Positions 24,156-32,005 of a DNA stretch of 64,000 bases are shown piece by piece. The notes under the pieces are model-generated. The model did no database searches. It was not told the origin of the DNA and worked only from the letters and a program-made list of their open reading frames with translations. Positions within the stretch are counted from its first letter, which is position 1; every line of letters begins with the position of its first letter. Source of the DNA: Bacteroidaceae bacterium (GTDB lineage: Bacteria; Bacteroidota; Bacteroidia; Bacteroidales; Bacteroidaceae); assembly GCA_017936265.1 (NCBI GenBank), contig JAGBFX010000014.1, positions 92,354-156,353 on the forward strand, given 5' to 3'. The translations under genes were made by a program, and so were the position numbers.

Positions 24156-26621
24156 TTATCTCTGTATTGCACCAAGACGCTTCTGGAAGTTCTCCATCAG
24201 GCGCGCCATGGTCTTGTCGATGACCTTGTCATTGAGAGTCTGGTTGTCATCCTGAAGAATAAAGCTTACAGCATAGCTCTTCTTGCCCTCTTCAAGGTTC
24301 TTGCCCTCATATACGTCGAATAAAGTCACAGCTTTCAACAGTTTCTTTTCTGTCTCACGTGCAACCTGCTCAATCTGAGCAAATGTCACATTCTTGTCAA
24401 GGAGCAGTGCAAGGTCACGTTTAACGGCTGGATACTTGCTTATCTCACCATAGCCGATTTTGGCATTCTTGACAGCCTTCATCAGTTCAGTCCAGTTAAT
24501 ATCGGCATACAGTACCTCTGCATCGATATCAAAGCGCTTTGTAACCTTCTTACGCAGGATACCGAGCTGTGCCACCACCTTCTTGTTGTTCTGCGCCTGA
24601 ACCTGTATTGCAGCCGAGAAGATATCATCGCTGAATGTGGTCACAAGACGCATACCCGGCTTGAAACCCAAACGGTCAAAGATATGTTCAACTACGGCCT
24701 TGAGGTCATACACCGACAATGGGCGACCAGCCTCAATCCATGAAGAAGCCACATTGTTGCCGGTCATCCACAAAGCAAGATGATAGCTCTCGCTGTACGG
24801 ACTGAGGATCTTCTCCTCGGTACGCTTGTCAGCATCGAAGCGGTAGCAGTTACCGAACTCAAAGAAACAGAGGTCTGTGAACTTGCGGCTCACGTTGCGC
24901 TGTATACTCTCAAGACCGCCGAACAGCATTGTCTGGCGCATCACATTGAGGTCGTTGCTGAGTGGATTCATCAGGCGTACGAGGTTCTCGCTCTTGAAAC
25001 TCTCAAGACCTTCGTAATAACCCGCCGCTGTGAGTGAATTGTTGAGTATCTCATTGAATCCACAGCCCACAAGCTGCTCCGAAACAATATTCTGCAACTT
25101 ATGGGACTTATCCTCGGCACCCTTTGTAATTATTGAAGAGTGCAGAGTATTATCGAAATTCACATTGTTGTAGCCGTAGATACGCATTATATCCTCAACA
25201 ACATCACAAGGACGCTGTACATCCACACGGTAAGGAGGGACAAGCAGTGAAAGCCCGTTCTCACTCTCTGCGGCAATCTTCATCTCAAGTGAAATCACAA
25301 TGCTCTTCACTGTCTCTGGCGCAAGTTCAACACCGATGAGGTTGTTCACATAGCTATAATCGAGCTCAACTTTGAAATCCTCAACTGGAGCAGGATAGAT
25401 ATCCTTTATCTCCATTGAGATTGTACCGCCGGCAAGTTCCTTAATGAGCATTGCGGCCTGTTTCAGTGCATAGATAACGCAATTTGGGTCTGTACCGCGC
25501 TCATAGCGGAAAGAGGCATCGGTCTGCAGACCATGACGGCGTGCAGTCTTGCGTACCCATGTAGGATGTAAGTATGCGCTCTCGAGGAAGACATTCTTTG
25601 TCTCCTCCGTCGTACCCGACTCAAGACCGCCGAACACACCCGCAATACACATGGGCTCCTCGGCATTACATATCATGAGGTCACGCTCCGAGAGCTTACG
25701 CTCCACCCCGTCAAGAGTTACAAACGGAGTACCCTCGGGAAATGTACGTACCACGACCTTGCCACCCTTGATTTTGTCAGCATCAAAACAGTGCATAGGC
25801 TGACCGTATGCGTGAAGTATGAAGTTTGTGATATCTACAATGTTGTTGATTGGGCGGATACCGATTATATGCAGCTTGTTCTTCAGCCACTCCGGGCTCT
25901 CCTTTACAGTGACACCCTTTACAGTGACACCTGCATAGCGCATGCAGGCCTCGGTGTTCTGCACCTCTATATCAATGTTCAACGAGTTGTCGTCAACCTT
26001 GAAATCATCGCATGACGGGCGATGCAGGGCACTGCCGCCCTTATTCTGCATTGCGTAGGCATAGAGGTCGCGTGCGACACCGTAGTGAGAGCAGGCATCG
26101 GCACGGTTAGGTGTGATATCGACACCAATCAGATATTCGCTCTTGATATTATAGTACTCCTTGGCCGGTGTACCGGGAACTGCATCTGCCGGCAACACGA
26201 TGATTCCATCATGACTGTTGCCGATACCTATTTCATCCTCGGCGCATATCATACCGAAAGACTCGGCACCACGAATCTTGCCCTTCTTGATTGTAAAGCA
26301 CTCATCGCCACTATAAAGTTTTGTACCGATGGTTGCAACAACCACCTTCTGTCCAGCAGCCACATTAGGTGCACCGCACACGATCTGTACGGGGTTACCG
26401 TCACCCAGGTTTACGGTTGTAATATGCAAGTGGTCGCTGTCCGGGTGATCGACACAGGTAAGCACCTCGCCGATAACCAAGCCCTCAAGGCCACCCTTTA
26501 TAGTCTGCACCTCCTCTACTCCGTCAGTCTCGAGACCGATTGAAGTGAGCGCCGCAGAAACCTCTTCGGGAGTCATGTCGAAATCAACATACTCCTTAAG
26601 CCAATTATAAGAAATGTTCAT
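24156..26621 (-). CDS. pheT: Phenylalanyl-tRNA synthetase beta subunit
   Basis: Beta chain of the alpha2-beta2 enzyme that charges tRNA-Phe; it edits mischarged tyrosine and binds tRNA. 821 residues, as expected. N-terminal NYNWLKEYVDF-like start, then the EMAP/Trbp111-type tRNA-binding domain (about 40-155, GEVLTCVDHPDSDHL), the B3/B4 editing module (GVDITPNRADACSHYGVARDL, FDADKI), B5 with a conserved DVVEDIMRIYGYNN, the catalytic-like core, and a C-terminal FDX-ACB domain (KYPAVKRDLALLLD). pheS is not adjacent, which is usual in Bacteroidota. A TAATTTTG box at 26760-26753 may be its -7 element, with a leader of about 125 bases. Confidence 0.97.
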   Translation of the reverse strand: MNISYNWLKEYVDFDMTPEEVSAALTSIGLETDGVEEVQTIKGGLEGLVIGEVLTCVDHPDSDHLHITTVNLGDGNPVQIVCGAPNVAAGQKVVVATIGTKLYSGDECFTIKKGKIRGAESFGMICAEDEIGIGNSHDGIIVLPADAVPGTPAKEYYNIKSEYLIGVDITPNRADACSHYGVARDLYAYAMQNKGGSALHRPSCDDFKVDDNSLNIDIEVQNTEACMRYAGVTVKGVTVKESPEWLKNKLHIIGIRPINNIVDITNFILHAYGQPMHCFDADKIKGGKVVVRTFPEGTPFVTLDGVERKLSERDLMICNAEEPMCIAGVFGGLESGTTEETKNVFLESAYLHPTWVRKTARRHGLQTDASFRYERGTDPNCVIYALKQAAMLIKELAGGTISMEIKDIYPAPVEDFKVELDYSYVNNLIGVELAPETVKSIVISLEMKIAAESENGLSLLVPPYRVDVQRPCDVVEDIMRIYGYNNVNFDNTLHSSIITKGAEDKSHKLQNIVSEQLVGCGFNEILNNSLTAAGYYEGLESFKSENLVRLMNPLSNDLNVMRQTMLFGGLESIQRNVSRKFTDLCFFEFGNCYRFDADKRTEEKILSPYSESYHLALWMTGNNVASSWIEAGRPLSVYDLKAVVEHIFDRLGFKPGMRLVTTFSDDIFSAAIQVQAQNNKKVVAQLGILRKKVTKRFDIDAEVLYADINWTELMKAVKNAKIGYGEISKYPAVKRDLALLLDKNVTFAQIEQVARETEKKLLKAVTLFDVYEGKNLEEGKKSYAVSFILQDDNQTLNDKVIDKTMARLMENFQKRLGAIQR

Positions 26622-26925
26622 ATATTATAGTTTTTATATTCTGCATTATAAAAGCATGAAACAGAGCAATACATATGTACTTTCACTTATACGCTCCAAT
26701 AATGTTACGTCAAATGGAGACATCTTTATATTGCCTACAATGTTTCAAATTGCAAAATTACATTTTTTTCTTCAAATACAGAAGACTAAGCAAAGGAAAA
26801 TATATTATAATATATTTATATCATCAATATACAATCCATACACCCGCTACCGATGCAAACAAAAAAGCGGGAGATATTTCTCCCGCTTGGCTAATCCACA
26901 ACGTATGGATTTATTTTGGTCGCTA
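26622..26925. other. Intergenic region pheT / lipoprotein gene
   Basis: About 300 AT-rich bases with no credible gene. Contains a minus-strand TAATTTTG box (26760-26753) likely serving pheT and, at its right end, the terminator of the upstream lipoprotein gene (26861-26888). Confidence 0.55.
26861..26888 (-). terminator. Terminator of the hendecad lipoprotein gene
   Basis: AAGCGGGAGA / TCTCCCGCTT stem with a four-base loop, followed on the minus strand by TTTTTTTG. Confidence 0.92.
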
Positions 26926-27342
26926 TTACTTGTTGAGCAATGCATCCACGGCCTTTGCCTTTGCGGCATCAACCTCAGCCTTGGCAGCAGCCTTGGCAGC
27001 ATCTACCTCAGCCTGAGCCTTTGCTTTAGCAGCATCAACCTCTGACTGGACTCTTGCCTTTGCAGCATCTTCTACAGCCTCCGTAGCAGCCTTGACCTCA
27101 GCCTTTGCAGCATCAACCTCGGCATTGATTGCAGCCTCGATAGAGTTCGCCTCTGCCTCAACCTCAGCCTCGACAGCATTCACAACTTCAGTAGCTTCTG
27201 CCTCAACAGCAGCCTTCACTTCATTTACTACCTCCTGAACAGGAGCAACCTCTTCGGCAGCAGCATTCGCCTCACCCTTTGGAGCTGAACCACCACATGC
27301 GATCAATGCGGCAGATGCGATCAACATGAAAATCTTTTTCAT
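26926..27342 (-). CDS. Alanine-rich helical lipoprotein with 11-residue repeats
   Basis: 138 residues. Signal peptide with lipobox LIAC (cysteine 16) and then an almost uninterrupted Ala/Glu/Lys/Val helix. Residues 100-132 are three consecutive 11-residue repeats (SEVDAAKAKAQ, AEVDAAKAAAK, AEVDAAKAKAV); looser copies extend upstream to about residue 45. Such hendecads form right-handed or straight coiled coils, as in LEA-type and apolipoprotein-like proteins. It ends LLNK; a terminal lysine is also how Braun lipoprotein is attached to peptidoglycan, so an analogous spacer or wall-tether role can be proposed but not shown. Transcribed alone with a strong terminator. No homologue with a known function recognised. 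Confidence 0.82.
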   Translation of the reverse strand: MKKIFMLIASAALIACGGSAPKGEANAAAEEVAPVQEVVNEVKAAVEAEATEVVNAVEAEVEAEANSIEAAINAEVDAAKAEVKAATEAVEDAAKARVQSEVDAAKAKAQAEVDAAKAAAKAEVDAAKAKAVDALLNK

Positions 27343-27634
27343 AACAATAGAATTAAGTTAATTTTTTAATGGTTAGTTTATCTCTGTGACAATTTTAAAT
27401 CAATTTTCGCTAAATGCAAAACTTTTTTCTCTAAAAATATCAAATTTTATGGAAAATAAACATTTCCGGAAGTCAAATATAGCGCTATATGCTGTTTCGT
27501 ATACCTCAAAAAGTACGAGTATGATCACATTTTATAATATGTCAAAAACGTAATTGTCGCAGGAGTAAAAAAAGACAATATTTATTTTTACTTTGTGCCT
27601 TGTTTTGCGACATGTTTGTAGAAATGCAAATCAA

Positions 27635-28129
27635 ATGAAAAAAACAGATTTTGAAATATTATCCGAAAAGCTCAGGCCCAAGTTGCTTTCTGTGGCGCGT
27701 AATTTCTCTTATGTCTCGGGAATCGAGGCTGAAGATGTGGTCCAAGAGGCACTTATAGCCCTGTGGAACATTACCCTACAGGGACAAGAGGTAAGGAACA
27801 TCGAAGCAATGGCTACAAGGATTGCAAAGAATATCTGTGTCACTCACTACCGCAGGATTCATCTTGACACCCAATCCCTGCTCCACGACAATTACATTGG
27901 AGGTTCCGAGGCCACCCTACTCACTGACATGGAGGATTTAAGGACCATAAAAAAGAGCATATATGCATTGCTTACCAATACCCAGAAGGAGTATCTGCGC
28001 ATGAGGAATGACGAAGGGATGACGCTCGAAGAGATTGCAGAGGTTACCGGCAAACCCAAGACAAGCATAAAGTCAACTATCTCCGCAGCAAGAAAACAGA
28101 TGTTGGAACTAATAAAGAAACAGTTATGA
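27635..28129 (+). CDS. ECF-type RNA polymerase sigma factor
   Basis: 164 residues. Region 2 (about 20-85) contains the acidic EAEDVVQEALIALW helix for core binding and the -10-type recognition region with RIAKNICVTHYRR. Region 4 (about 105-160) has MTLEEIAEVTGKPKTSIKSTISAARKQM, a helix-turn-helix for -35-type DNA. The start at ATG 27635 is preferred over a frame opening at 27593, which overlaps a likely promoter (TACTTTG near 27589-27595). It overlaps the next gene by four bases (ATGA), the usual coupling of a sigma factor to its membrane-bound regulator. Targets are unknown; autoregulation is likely. Confidence 0.9.
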   Translation: MKKTDFEILSEKLRPKLLSVARNFSYVSGIEAEDVVQEALIALWNITLQGQEVRNIEAMATRIAKNICVTHYRRIHLDTQSLLHDNYIGGSEATLLTDMEDLRTIKKSIYALLTNTQKEYLRMRNDEGMTLEEIAEVTGKPKTSIKSTISAARKQMLELIKKQL

Positions 28130-28671
28130 AAGATATAAATGATAAAGATTACCGCACAGCGCTCATTGCAAGATATCTTGAGGCTGAGACAACGGTTGCC
28201 GAAGAGGCTCTGCTTGCCGGTTACTACGCAGCGAACAAGCCCGATGATGACGAAGCGGCAGTAGCCGGGATGATTATGATGGAGCACGCCGATGCCCCAT
28301 TACTCTCAAGGGAAGGCGCAAAGGAGTATGAGCGCATCATCAATATGGCACCTGCGCGTCCAGGAAAGAAAAAACTGTACCGTCTGCTATGGTCAGGTGG
28401 CATTGCCGCAGCTGTGGTGCTGCTGTTCTTTTTCAGCTACGGCACCCGGGAAGAGCCCGAACCATACGCTGCCTTTGACACGATAGAGCTCGCCGAGCAT
28501 ATGCAGCAGATAATGAATCTGAATATGGAGGATGTGACATCCATCAAGGCCTCGCCCGTACAGGAGTGTGTGTTGCTCACGGCAACGCTTGCCGACGGAA
28601 GCACAAAGACATTCGTCATGAGCAAATCAGAAGAAGAAGAAGGAAGTACTTCATTCATAGCAATAAATTAA
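28126..28671 (+). CDS. Membrane anti-sigma-factor-like protein
   Basis: 181 residues with a cytoplasmic N-terminal part (about 1-85, alpha-helical, with ARYLEAETTVAEEALLAGYY resembling anti-sigma domains), one transmembrane helix (about 88-104) and a small periplasmic domain. Position is the main evidence: it is translationally coupled to the sigma factor by a four-base overlap and followed by a TonB-plug-like protein, the standard layout of Bacteroidota surface-signalling loci. It lacks a recognisable FecR domain. A stretch SKSEEEEG near the C-terminus is acidic. Likely sequesters the sigma factor at the inner membrane; the trigger is unknown. Confidence 0.75.
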   Translation: MKDINDKDYRTALIARYLEAETTVAEEALLAGYYAANKPDDDEAAVAGMIMMEHADAPLLSREGAKEYERIINMAPARPGKKKLYRLLWSGGIAAAVVLLFFFSYGTREEPEPYAAFDTIELAEHMQQIMNLNMEDVTSIKASPVQECVLLTATLADGSTKTFVMSKSEEEEGSTSFIAIN

Positions 28672-28691
28672 CAACCAAAAAAACTTAACGT

Positions 28692-29351
28692 ATGAGAACC
28701 TTATTATTGACGGCACTTTGTGCCGTAGCCATCAGTTCACAGGCTGTAGAGGAAAAGAGAGATACTGTAGACAAGTATATAATCGACAAGAAGGCAGTAG
28801 CACATTTTGACGGTTCGCAGCTCGAAGGCAAACGTGTCCAGAAGTATATGATAGCATATAAAGAGAACGGCAATGTGGTAGAGAAGAATCACCTTATCTA
28901 CACCGACGGCCAGGCAAGCATTGTTTTATCAGGTACAGTGACAGACAATGGCATTATTGCTGATAATACCGTAGAAGCCCTTATTGTTGTTGACGGGACA
29001 GAAGTCTCTCCAGAATCATTCTCAAAGATGAATGCAGAGGATATCAAGAGTATGACTGTTTTGAAGGAGAAAGCAGCAGTTATGTTATACGGAGATAAAG
29101 GCCGTAAAGGAGTCATTCTCGTAGAGACGAAAGCCGGTAAGGCAAAACCACTTATCCTCGTGGACGGTCATGAGTGTGCTCCGGATGAAATTGTAACAAT
29201 AAAACAGGAAGACATATCAAATGTCGTCACTTATAAGGCCGGCTCGGCTCCTGCCAATACATACAAGGAAAAAGGCCGTGGAGGTGTCATTATCATAACA
29301 ACCAAGAATGGTAGCGGAATGAAAATATTACGGGCGAGAGACAAAAAATAA
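28692..29351 (+). CDS. Exported protein with two TonB-receptor-plug-like repeats
   Basis: 219 residues with a signal peptide (about 1-18). Two homologous segments, residues 95-147 and 152-205, each begin with a VDG strand (IVVDGTEVSPESF, ILVDGHECAPDEI), pass a D-I-x-x-V core (EDIKSMTVLKEKAA, EDISNVVTYKAGSA) and end in a KGRGGVII-type strand (KGRKGVILVETK, KGRGGVIIITTK). These are the hallmarks of the SusC/TonB-dependent receptor plug domain, here without any barrel. It is the third gene of the sigma / anti-sigma operon and could be the periplasmic sensor or effector of that system. Ends at a strong hairpin at 29365-29390. Confidence 0.8.
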   Translation: MRTLLLTALCAVAISSQAVEEKRDTVDKYIIDKKAVAHFDGSQLEGKRVQKYMIAYKENGNVVEKNHLIYTDGQASIVLSGTVTDNGIIADNTVEALIVVDGTEVSPESFSKMNAEDIKSMTVLKEKAAVMLYGDKGRKGVILVETKAGKAKPLILVDGHECAPDEIVTIKQEDISNVVTYKAGSAPANTYKEKGRGGVIIITTKNGSGMKILRARDKK

Positions 29352-29364
29352 GAATATATTTCAA

Positions 29365-29390
29365 GTAGAGAGTGCCGCGGCACTCTCTAC
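29365..29390 (+). terminator. Terminator of the sigma / anti-sigma / plug operon
   Basis: GTAGAGAGTGCCG / CGGCACTCTCTAC perfect palindrome followed by AATTATTTTG. Confidence 0.85.
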
Positions 29391-29452
29391 AATTATTTTG
29401 TGAGCGCGTCACTTTATTCTCGCCCGCTTGTACAACTTTCACTCGTTTTTGT

Positions 29453-29460
29453 TATATTTG
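29453..29460 (+). promoter_or_regulatory. -7 box of trpS
   Basis: TATATTTG, 28 bases before the ATG at 29488; TTG at 29428-29430 is a possible -33 box with a slightly long (22-base) spacer. Confidence 0.5.
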
Positions 29461-29487
29461 CAGTCAAATAAAAAAACAGCAAATAAA

Positions 29488-30579
29488 ATGAGCAAGATTA
29501 TACTTACCGGCGACCGCCCTACCGGACGTCTCCACTTGGGACACTATGTAGGTTCTCTGCGCCGTCGCGTGGAGTTACAGAACTCCGGCGTTTATGACAA
29601 GATATTCATAATGATTGCCGATGCACAGGCACTTACCGACAACGCCGACAATCCCGAGAAGGTGCGCCAGAACATCATCGAGGTAGCACTTGACTACCTT
29701 TCAGTAGGCATTGACCCGTCGCAGTGTACAATATTCATACAGTCACAGGTTCCCGAGCTTTGCGAGCTCGCGTTCTACTACATGAACCTTGTTACGGTAT
29801 CACGTCTGCAGCGTAATCCTACTGTGAAGACTGAAATCCAGATGCGCAACTTCGAGGCGAGCATCCCCGTGGGATTCTTTACCTACCCCATCAGTCAGGC
29901 ATCGGATATCACAGCGTTCCGCGCCACAACCGTTCCGGCGGGCGAGGACCAGCAGCCAATGATTGAGCAGGCCCGTGAGATTGCACGCCGTTTCAACGGT
30001 ATCTATGGCGAGACACTTGTTGAACCTGAAATATTGTTGCCGACCAACAGCATCTGTTGTCGCCTGCCGGGAACTGACGGCAAGGCAAAGATGAGCAAGT
30101 CGCTCGGCAACTGCATCTACCTCTCCGATACAGCCGAGGAACTCAAGCAGCATGTGATGTCAATGTACACAGACCCTGACCACATACGCGTTCAGGACCC
30201 GGGTAAGGTCGAGGGCAACACCGTGTTCACATACCTCGATGCATTCTGCCGTCCCGAGCACTTCGAGAAGTACCTCCCCGACTACCCCAACCTCGATGAG
30301 CTGAAAGCACACTACATGCGTGGTGGCTTGGGCGATGTCAAGGTAAAGAGATTCCTCATTGCAATCCTCGAGGAAGAACTTGCCCCCATACGTGCACGCC
30401 GAAAGGAGTGGGAGAAGAAGATTCCCGAGGTTTATGCACTCTTGCAGAATGGCTGCGAGGCTGCACGTGCAGTAGCAGCCGACACTCTTGCCGACGTGCG
30501 CCGTGCAATGAAAATAAACTACTTCGAAGACAAAGAGCTTATTGAAGAACAGGCAAGGAAATTTGCTGAGAGTAAGTAA
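29488..30579 (+). CDS. trpS: Tryptophanyl-tRNA synthetase
   Basis: Charges tRNA-Trp. 363 residues from the ATG at 29488; an upstream TTG frame start (29428) falls before the -7 box and is rejected. Class I motifs: [12 protein letters not shown] (HIGH loop, residues 13-24) and [10 protein letters not shown] (KMSKS loop, near residue 195). The length and the [10 protein letters not shown] start match the bacterial enzyme. Transcribed alone between two terminators (29365-29390 and 30593-30632). Confidence 0.96.
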   Translation: MSKIILTGDRPTGRLHLGHYVGSLRRRVELQNSGVYDKIFIMIADAQALTDNADNPEKVRQNIIEVALDYLSVGIDPSQCTIFIQSQVPELCELAFYYMNLVTVSRLQRNPTVKTEIQMRNFEASIPVGFFTYPISQASDITAFRATTVPAGEDQQPMIEQAREIARRFNGIYGETLVEPEILLPTNSICCRLPGTDGKAKMSKSLGNCIYLSDTAEELKQHVMSMYTDPDHIRVQDPGKVEGNTVFTYLDAFCRPEHFEKYLPDYPNLDELKAHYMRGGLGDVKVKRFLIAILEEELAPIRARRKEWEKKIPEVYALLQNGCEAARAVAADTLADVRRAMKINYFEDKELIEEQARKFAESK

Positions 30580-30592
30580 AATTCTATATACC

Positions 30593-30632
30593 ATACGGCA
30601 ACAGGGCAACAAATGCTGCCCTGTTGCCGTAT
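30593..30632 (+). terminator. Terminator of trpS
   Basis: A 16-base perfect stem, ATACGGCAACAGGGCA / TGCCCTGTTGCCGTAT, eight-base loop, followed by TATTATG. The T-tract is weak but the stem is very stable and starts 14 bases after the stop. Confidence 0.75.
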
Positions 30633-30671
30633 TATTATGCGGAATCCAATACTACACAATGGGAAAAAACG

Positions 30672-30679
30672 TATTTTTG
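30672..30679 (+). promoter_or_regulatory. -7 box of the TIR-domain gene
   Basis: TATTTTTG lies 24 bases before the ATG at 30703; no clear -33 box at the expected distance. It argues against the longer frame that opens at 30613 inside the trpS terminator. Confidence 0.5.
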
Positions 30680-30702
30680 CCATTATAAACAACCGCAGAA
30701 AT

Positions 30703-31950
30703 ATGACAACACTTACCTTAATAGAAAAACAGAGACTTATCAACCATGTGCAACAAAACAGCCACTCAAGAAGCATCATCTACACTATAATTAAAGCTAT
30801 CACGGAGTTTGATAATATTAGTCTTGAAGATTTCAGACCGCCGGTCCTGCCTAGACATATTTACGTCCGATTAGTGGAAGAATATTCACTTCAACATAGA
30901 GCTCATGGAAGAACATGTTTCCAAACCTCCATACCACCGGTTGCTGCACAAAGGATGTCATATATCGATTTGGGGGCTGTCGGTTGTCTTGCACCAAAAA
31001 GTTCTTCAGAGAATTGTTCTATGCAGAGTGAGCCCACCCCCGTGTCATACACTCCCGGTACGCCATCTTTCACTCCCGACAAACATAAGGACACAAACAG
31101 GTTGAGCAGTTTCTTTCGTTGGTTCCGTCACATTTTCAATAAGAGGCCAGAATACAACGACGTAATGGCATCCGTATTTGCTCCAGCAGAAATAGGACGC
31201 CGTTCATACATGATAACACAAGTATACATTCACCTCCCTGAAGAAACCGAAAAGGTAAAGGCACTTGCGACAGAGCCACAAAATGGGACTGAACGACGTG
31301 ATTATATTCCGCTGCAATGGAAACTAAAAAAAGGTGACAAAGTGGATGTTCGTCTGATAATTCGTGGCGAGGGAGCAGTATACATGGATGAGATCAAAAG
31401 AGTTGAATGGAAAGGTTCCTTCACAAAATGCAGTTTCCAATATTTTGTAAAGGATGATACCGGTATAAGGGAATTACACAGCACTATACTCCTTTCCGTA
31501 AATGGCATACCTATTGGCGAGATGATGTTCTGTTCTGAAATCACATATTTCCCAAGAGTGATACACCCCAAAGTCATTACACATAAATACAGCAAAGTCT
31601 TTATCTCATACTCGCATAAGGATGAGGCAAGCGTGAAGTCATTCCACGAAGGATTAGAGTTGGCAGGCATTGATCATTTCTACGATCGCAAATACCTAAA
31701 AACAGGAGACATCTTCCCACTGGTAATACAAGACTATATCAACAGCGCTGACCTTTTTGTATTGTTCTGGTCAGAAAATGCCATGAATAGCGAGTACGTA
31801 AGAAAAGAATTGGAACAAGCGCTTAACAGAGCTTTTCCCAAAGTATCTCCCCCGCATACAGCCAAGCTTTCAATATATCCCATGAGCATTGAGCCACGCG
31901 CAGAACTGCCAAGCAGCATGAAAGATCATTACCATTTTTGTGAAATGTGA
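30703..31950 (+). CDS. TIR-domain protein with N-terminal helical and central beta domain
   Basis: 415 residues. Residues 298-308 read KVFISYSHKDE, the start of a TIR domain that continues through DRKYLKTGD, a hydrophobic INSADLFVLFWSENAM strand-loop and Y365-x3-E369 (SEYVRKELEQ). The glutamate aligns with the catalytic Glu of NAD-cleaving TIR domains; the usual tryptophan four residues before it is a tyrosine. Residues 1-65 are a small helical region, 95-150 low-complexity (proline/serine), and 165-285 a beta-rich domain (VYIHLPEE, DKVDVRLIIRGEGAV) seen in some multi-domain bacterial TIR proteins. TIR proteins act as NADase effectors in anti-phage defence or signalling. It converges on an AAA+ ATPase gene, the two sharing a terminator hairpin. 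Confidence 0.85.
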   Translation: MTTLTLIEKQRLINHVQQNSHSRSIIYTIIKAITEFDNISLEDFRPPVLPRHIYVRLVEEYSLQHRAHGRTCFQTSIPPVAAQRMSYIDLGAVGCLAPKSSSENCSMQSEPTPVSYTPGTPSFTPDKHKDTNRLSSFFRWFRHIFNKRPEYNDVMASVFAPAEIGRRSYMITQVYIHLPEETEKVKALATEPQNGTERRDYIPLQWKLKKGDKVDVRLIIRGEGAVYMDEIKRVEWKGSFTKCSFQYFVKDDTGIRELHSTILLSVNGIPIGEMMFCSEITYFPRVIHPKVITHKYSKVFISYSHKDEASVKSFHEGLELAGIDHFYDRKYLKTGDIFPLVIQDYINSADLFVLFWSENAMNSEYVRKELEQALNRAFPKVSPPHTAKLSIYPMSIEPRAELPSSMKDHYHFCEM

Positions 31951-31990
31951 AATAAAGCCTCGATATCTCGAGGCTTTATTTCACATTTCA
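31941..31990. terminator. Perfect 23-base hairpin shared by TIR and AAA+ genes
   Basis: Arms 31941-31963 and 31968-31990 are perfectly complementary with a four-base loop. The left arm contains the last two codons and stop of the TIR gene. Runs of T are limited, but the position between convergent genes and the stem length fit a bidirectional terminator. Confidence 0.85.
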
Positions 31991-32005
31991 TTATCACAAG
32001 TATCA

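Noticed and set aside
30613-30702. N-terminal extension of the TIR protein
   Set aside because: The longer frame opens inside the trpS terminator and before the -7 box at 30672-30679, so it is unlikely to be translated.
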